Shown one piece after another: positions 5,576 to 7,077 of a DNA stretch of 7,077 nt. The DNA comes from Planctomycetota bacterium (GTDB lineage Bacteria; Planctomycetota; GCA-002687715; DRQF01). The notes beneath the pieces were generated by a model. That model saw only the letters and a list, made by a program, of their open reading frames with translations. It was not told the origin of the DNA and made no database searches. The position numbers and the translations under genes were made by a program. The stretch's first letter is position 1, and each line of letters begins with the position of its first letter. Location of the stretch: positions 1 through 7,077 of the forward strand of contig JAJRYU010000575.1 in the NCBI GenBank assembly GCA_024275615.1, written 5' to 3'.

Positions 5576-7077
5576 TTAGAAAACCACGAGCTCAGCCCCT
5601 CTGGAGGCGGAGAAGTCAAGACTTGCGGAACTTCCTGGATCAAAGACCAACCATTGAACAAAGCGTGAGAATCCGATCAATGCAGGATTGTTGGGAATGG
5701 GGAAATGCAAAGTTGCATAGCCATCGCCTACACCCATGCCAGCAGTCGGTACTTGAATGTATCCAAAACTCGCATGATTGGGATCAACAGTGAATGGGAT
5801 TCCAGCGATTACGGTCCCGGGAGCTGCAGCCACGTCAGAGTACAAAAGATAGGCCGTGCTTCCGCCTAACGCCGTGGTCACACCGAGGCGATAATCGGAA
5901 TTGCCGACGTTGCTTGGATCAAAGGCCAACATTGTCGGGGCGATGTTTCCAGTCCCGGCCAGATTGCCGCCTTGGATTGTTGAACCGAATGGGTGCAACT
6001 CACTGTTCAGGGTTGGTCTGTCAAAGGGGAACTGCTCAAGCACAACGCGGGGATCTGTGAGTCCATTGATCAAGAAGTCGATCAAGTTCGCTCTTTGAAA
6101 ACCCGGCAAAAAGATCTGGTTCATGACCGGATCAATGTTTTGCGAGAAGTCACCACCGCGAGCGTAGAATGCCACGACTTGCCCCATTGTAAAGAAGCGT
6201 CCGTTATGCATGAACCGAGAACGCAATCCAGCATTTCTCAAAGTAGGAACCTTGAATTTCCCTAAGTCTTGCGGGTTACCCGTCACAGCCATGCGGCCCG
6301 TATCCTCACTGGGAGGTCTCACACCGATGTTGCGGAAACTCTGATCCGTTGTCAAAGCTCCACTGTGGCACACTGAGCATTGACCATTGGTAATGAACGT
6401 CTGCAACCCAGCTTGCTGGGCAGGCGTCAAGGCATTGTTGTTGCCGGCAAGAAAAGCATCGAAGGGCGTTTGGTCAGCAATGAGAGTCCTTTCATAGGTC
6501 GCGATGGCCATGGCAATGCGCGCCGCCGTTATTTGGTTCGTGCCAAAAGCCGATTGAAACAGCGATGGATAGTCGGAATTGAGAGCCAACGCCGTCGCCA
6601 TGTCAGTCGGGATGTTCGACGCCAGTTTCAGCGGCGTAACTCCGACGAGCTTCGCCGTGATTTCTGCCCAATTTCGGTTGTCATGAGCCATCTCAGCACT
6701 GGCCAAAGGTGGACCCAAAGCCTGATTTTCCAGCCCTCCACCTGAGGGAAGGATGTTGACATTGGTGACCGGGTCATCAAACGACTGGCCCGCACGACCA
6801 TCCCAAAACATCTCGGGCACATAGGCTGCATTCACGACAGTCGGTGCCGCGCGGCCGGTGACTTGGGGAAAAAGAAAGAAACTGGGGTCCGGCATAAAAT
6901 TGTTGGCGCCGTCAGCTCGACGAACCCCTGGCGAGCCGATCACATCGTCAAACGTGCCAAAAGCAAGGTCAGCACCTGGATTGAGACCAAACCGTGGGTC
7001 TCCACCTCCGGCTACGCCCCGATGGCAAGTACCACAAGCCATGCGATTGTCGCTCGAGAGTTGTTCGTCCCAGAACA
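5576..7077 (-). CDS. Di-haem cytochrome c peroxidase, MauG/CcpA family, 5'-truncated by the window edge
   Basis: Expected to sit in the periplasm and reduce hydrogen peroxide, or oxidise a partner in the manner of MauG, through two covalently bound c-type haems. The frame stays open to the right edge. The internal ATG at 7040-7042 is not the start, because the codons before it (FWDEQLSSDNR) are the conserved lead-in to the first haem site. Counting from that F (499 residues visible), the haem motifs are CGTCH at 14-18 and CSVCH at 233-237. Family blocks include APTVVNAAY at 77-85, FWDGRA at 90-95, EM at 128-129, VPTLRNAG at 276-283, MHNGRF at 289-294 and FLINGLTDPRV at 334-344. The stretch between the first haem and APTVVN is about 58 residues, longer than in classical CcpA. 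It contains PGADLAFGTFDD, which looks like a small Ca-binding-like loop. A tail of about 140 residues, from near 356, follows the catalytic region and ends with FVQWLVFDPGSSASL and a final strand. Such tails resemble exported planctomycete proteins, but this is from memory. The signal peptide is outside the window. Confidence 0.93.
   Translation of the reverse strand, partial: FWDEQLSSDNRMACGTCHRGVAGGGDPRFGLNPGADLAFGTFDDVIGSPGVRRADGANNFMPDPSFFLFPQVTGRAAPTVVNAAYVPEMFWDGRAGQSFDDPVTNVNILPSGGGLENQALGPPLASAEMAHDNRNWAEITAKLVGVTPLKLASNIPTDMATALALNSDYPSLFQSAFGTNQITAARIAMAIATYERTLIADQTPFDAFLAGNNNALTPAQQAGLQTFITNGQCSVCHSGALTTDQSFRNIGVRPPSEDTGRMAVTGNPQDLGKFKVPTLRNAGLRSRFMHNGRFFTMGQVVAFYARGGDFSQNIDPVMNQIFLPGFQRANLIDFLINGLTDPRVVLEQFPFDRPTLNSELHPFGSTIQGGNLAGTGNIAPTMLAFDPSNVGNSDYRLGVTTALGGSTAYLLYSDVAAAPGTVIAGIPFTVDPNHASFGYIQVPTAGMGVGDGYATLHFPIPNNPALIGFSRFVQWLVFDPGSSASLDFSASRGAELVVF

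Overview
The window holds six protein-coding genes and no RNA gene, CRISPR array or mobile element that I could find. By eye, base composition is close to half G+C. It looks like chromosomal DNA of a Gram-negative bacterium, because it encodes a di-haem peroxidase of periplasmic type and several envelope-glycan style enzymes. The C-terminal extension and the long insert in that peroxidase resemble exported proteins I associate with Planctomycetota. This is a low-confidence guess from memory of the family style, not a taxonomic assignment.

Layout. Bases 2-628 (+) carry the 3' part of an unrecognised protein whose start lies outside the window. It overlaps a MobA-like nucleotidyltransferase gene (540 or 558 to 1421, +). 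A 167-base convergent spacer follows. Three minus-strand genes then read right to left: an ELM1-like protein (4266-5432), a PAPS-type sulfotransferase (3241-4194) and a class I SAM methyltransferase with an extra C-terminal domain (1589-2893). The sulfotransferase lies 71 bases after the ELM1-like gene. The methyltransferase lies a further 347 bases on, across a stretch with no convincing gene. A perfect 12-bp hairpin (5465-5493) separates this group from a minus-strand MauG/CcpA-family di-haem cytochrome c peroxidase (5576 to the right edge), which lacks its N-terminus because the window ends.

How the genes may work together. The nucleotidyltransferase could make an activated sugar or polyol. 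The sulfotransferase and methyltransferase are typical decorators of glycans or lipids. Bacterial ELM1/DUF1022 proteins have a glycosyltransferase-like build and often sit with envelope genes. The simplest reading is an accessory locus for a sulfated and methylated surface glycan or glycolipid, next to an unrelated periplasmic peroxidase. No substrate can be read from the sequence. I found no clear evidence of a wholly new system. The most unusual items are the bacterial ELM1-sulfotransferase-methyltransferase grouping, the unrecognised first protein, and the insert and tail of the peroxidase.
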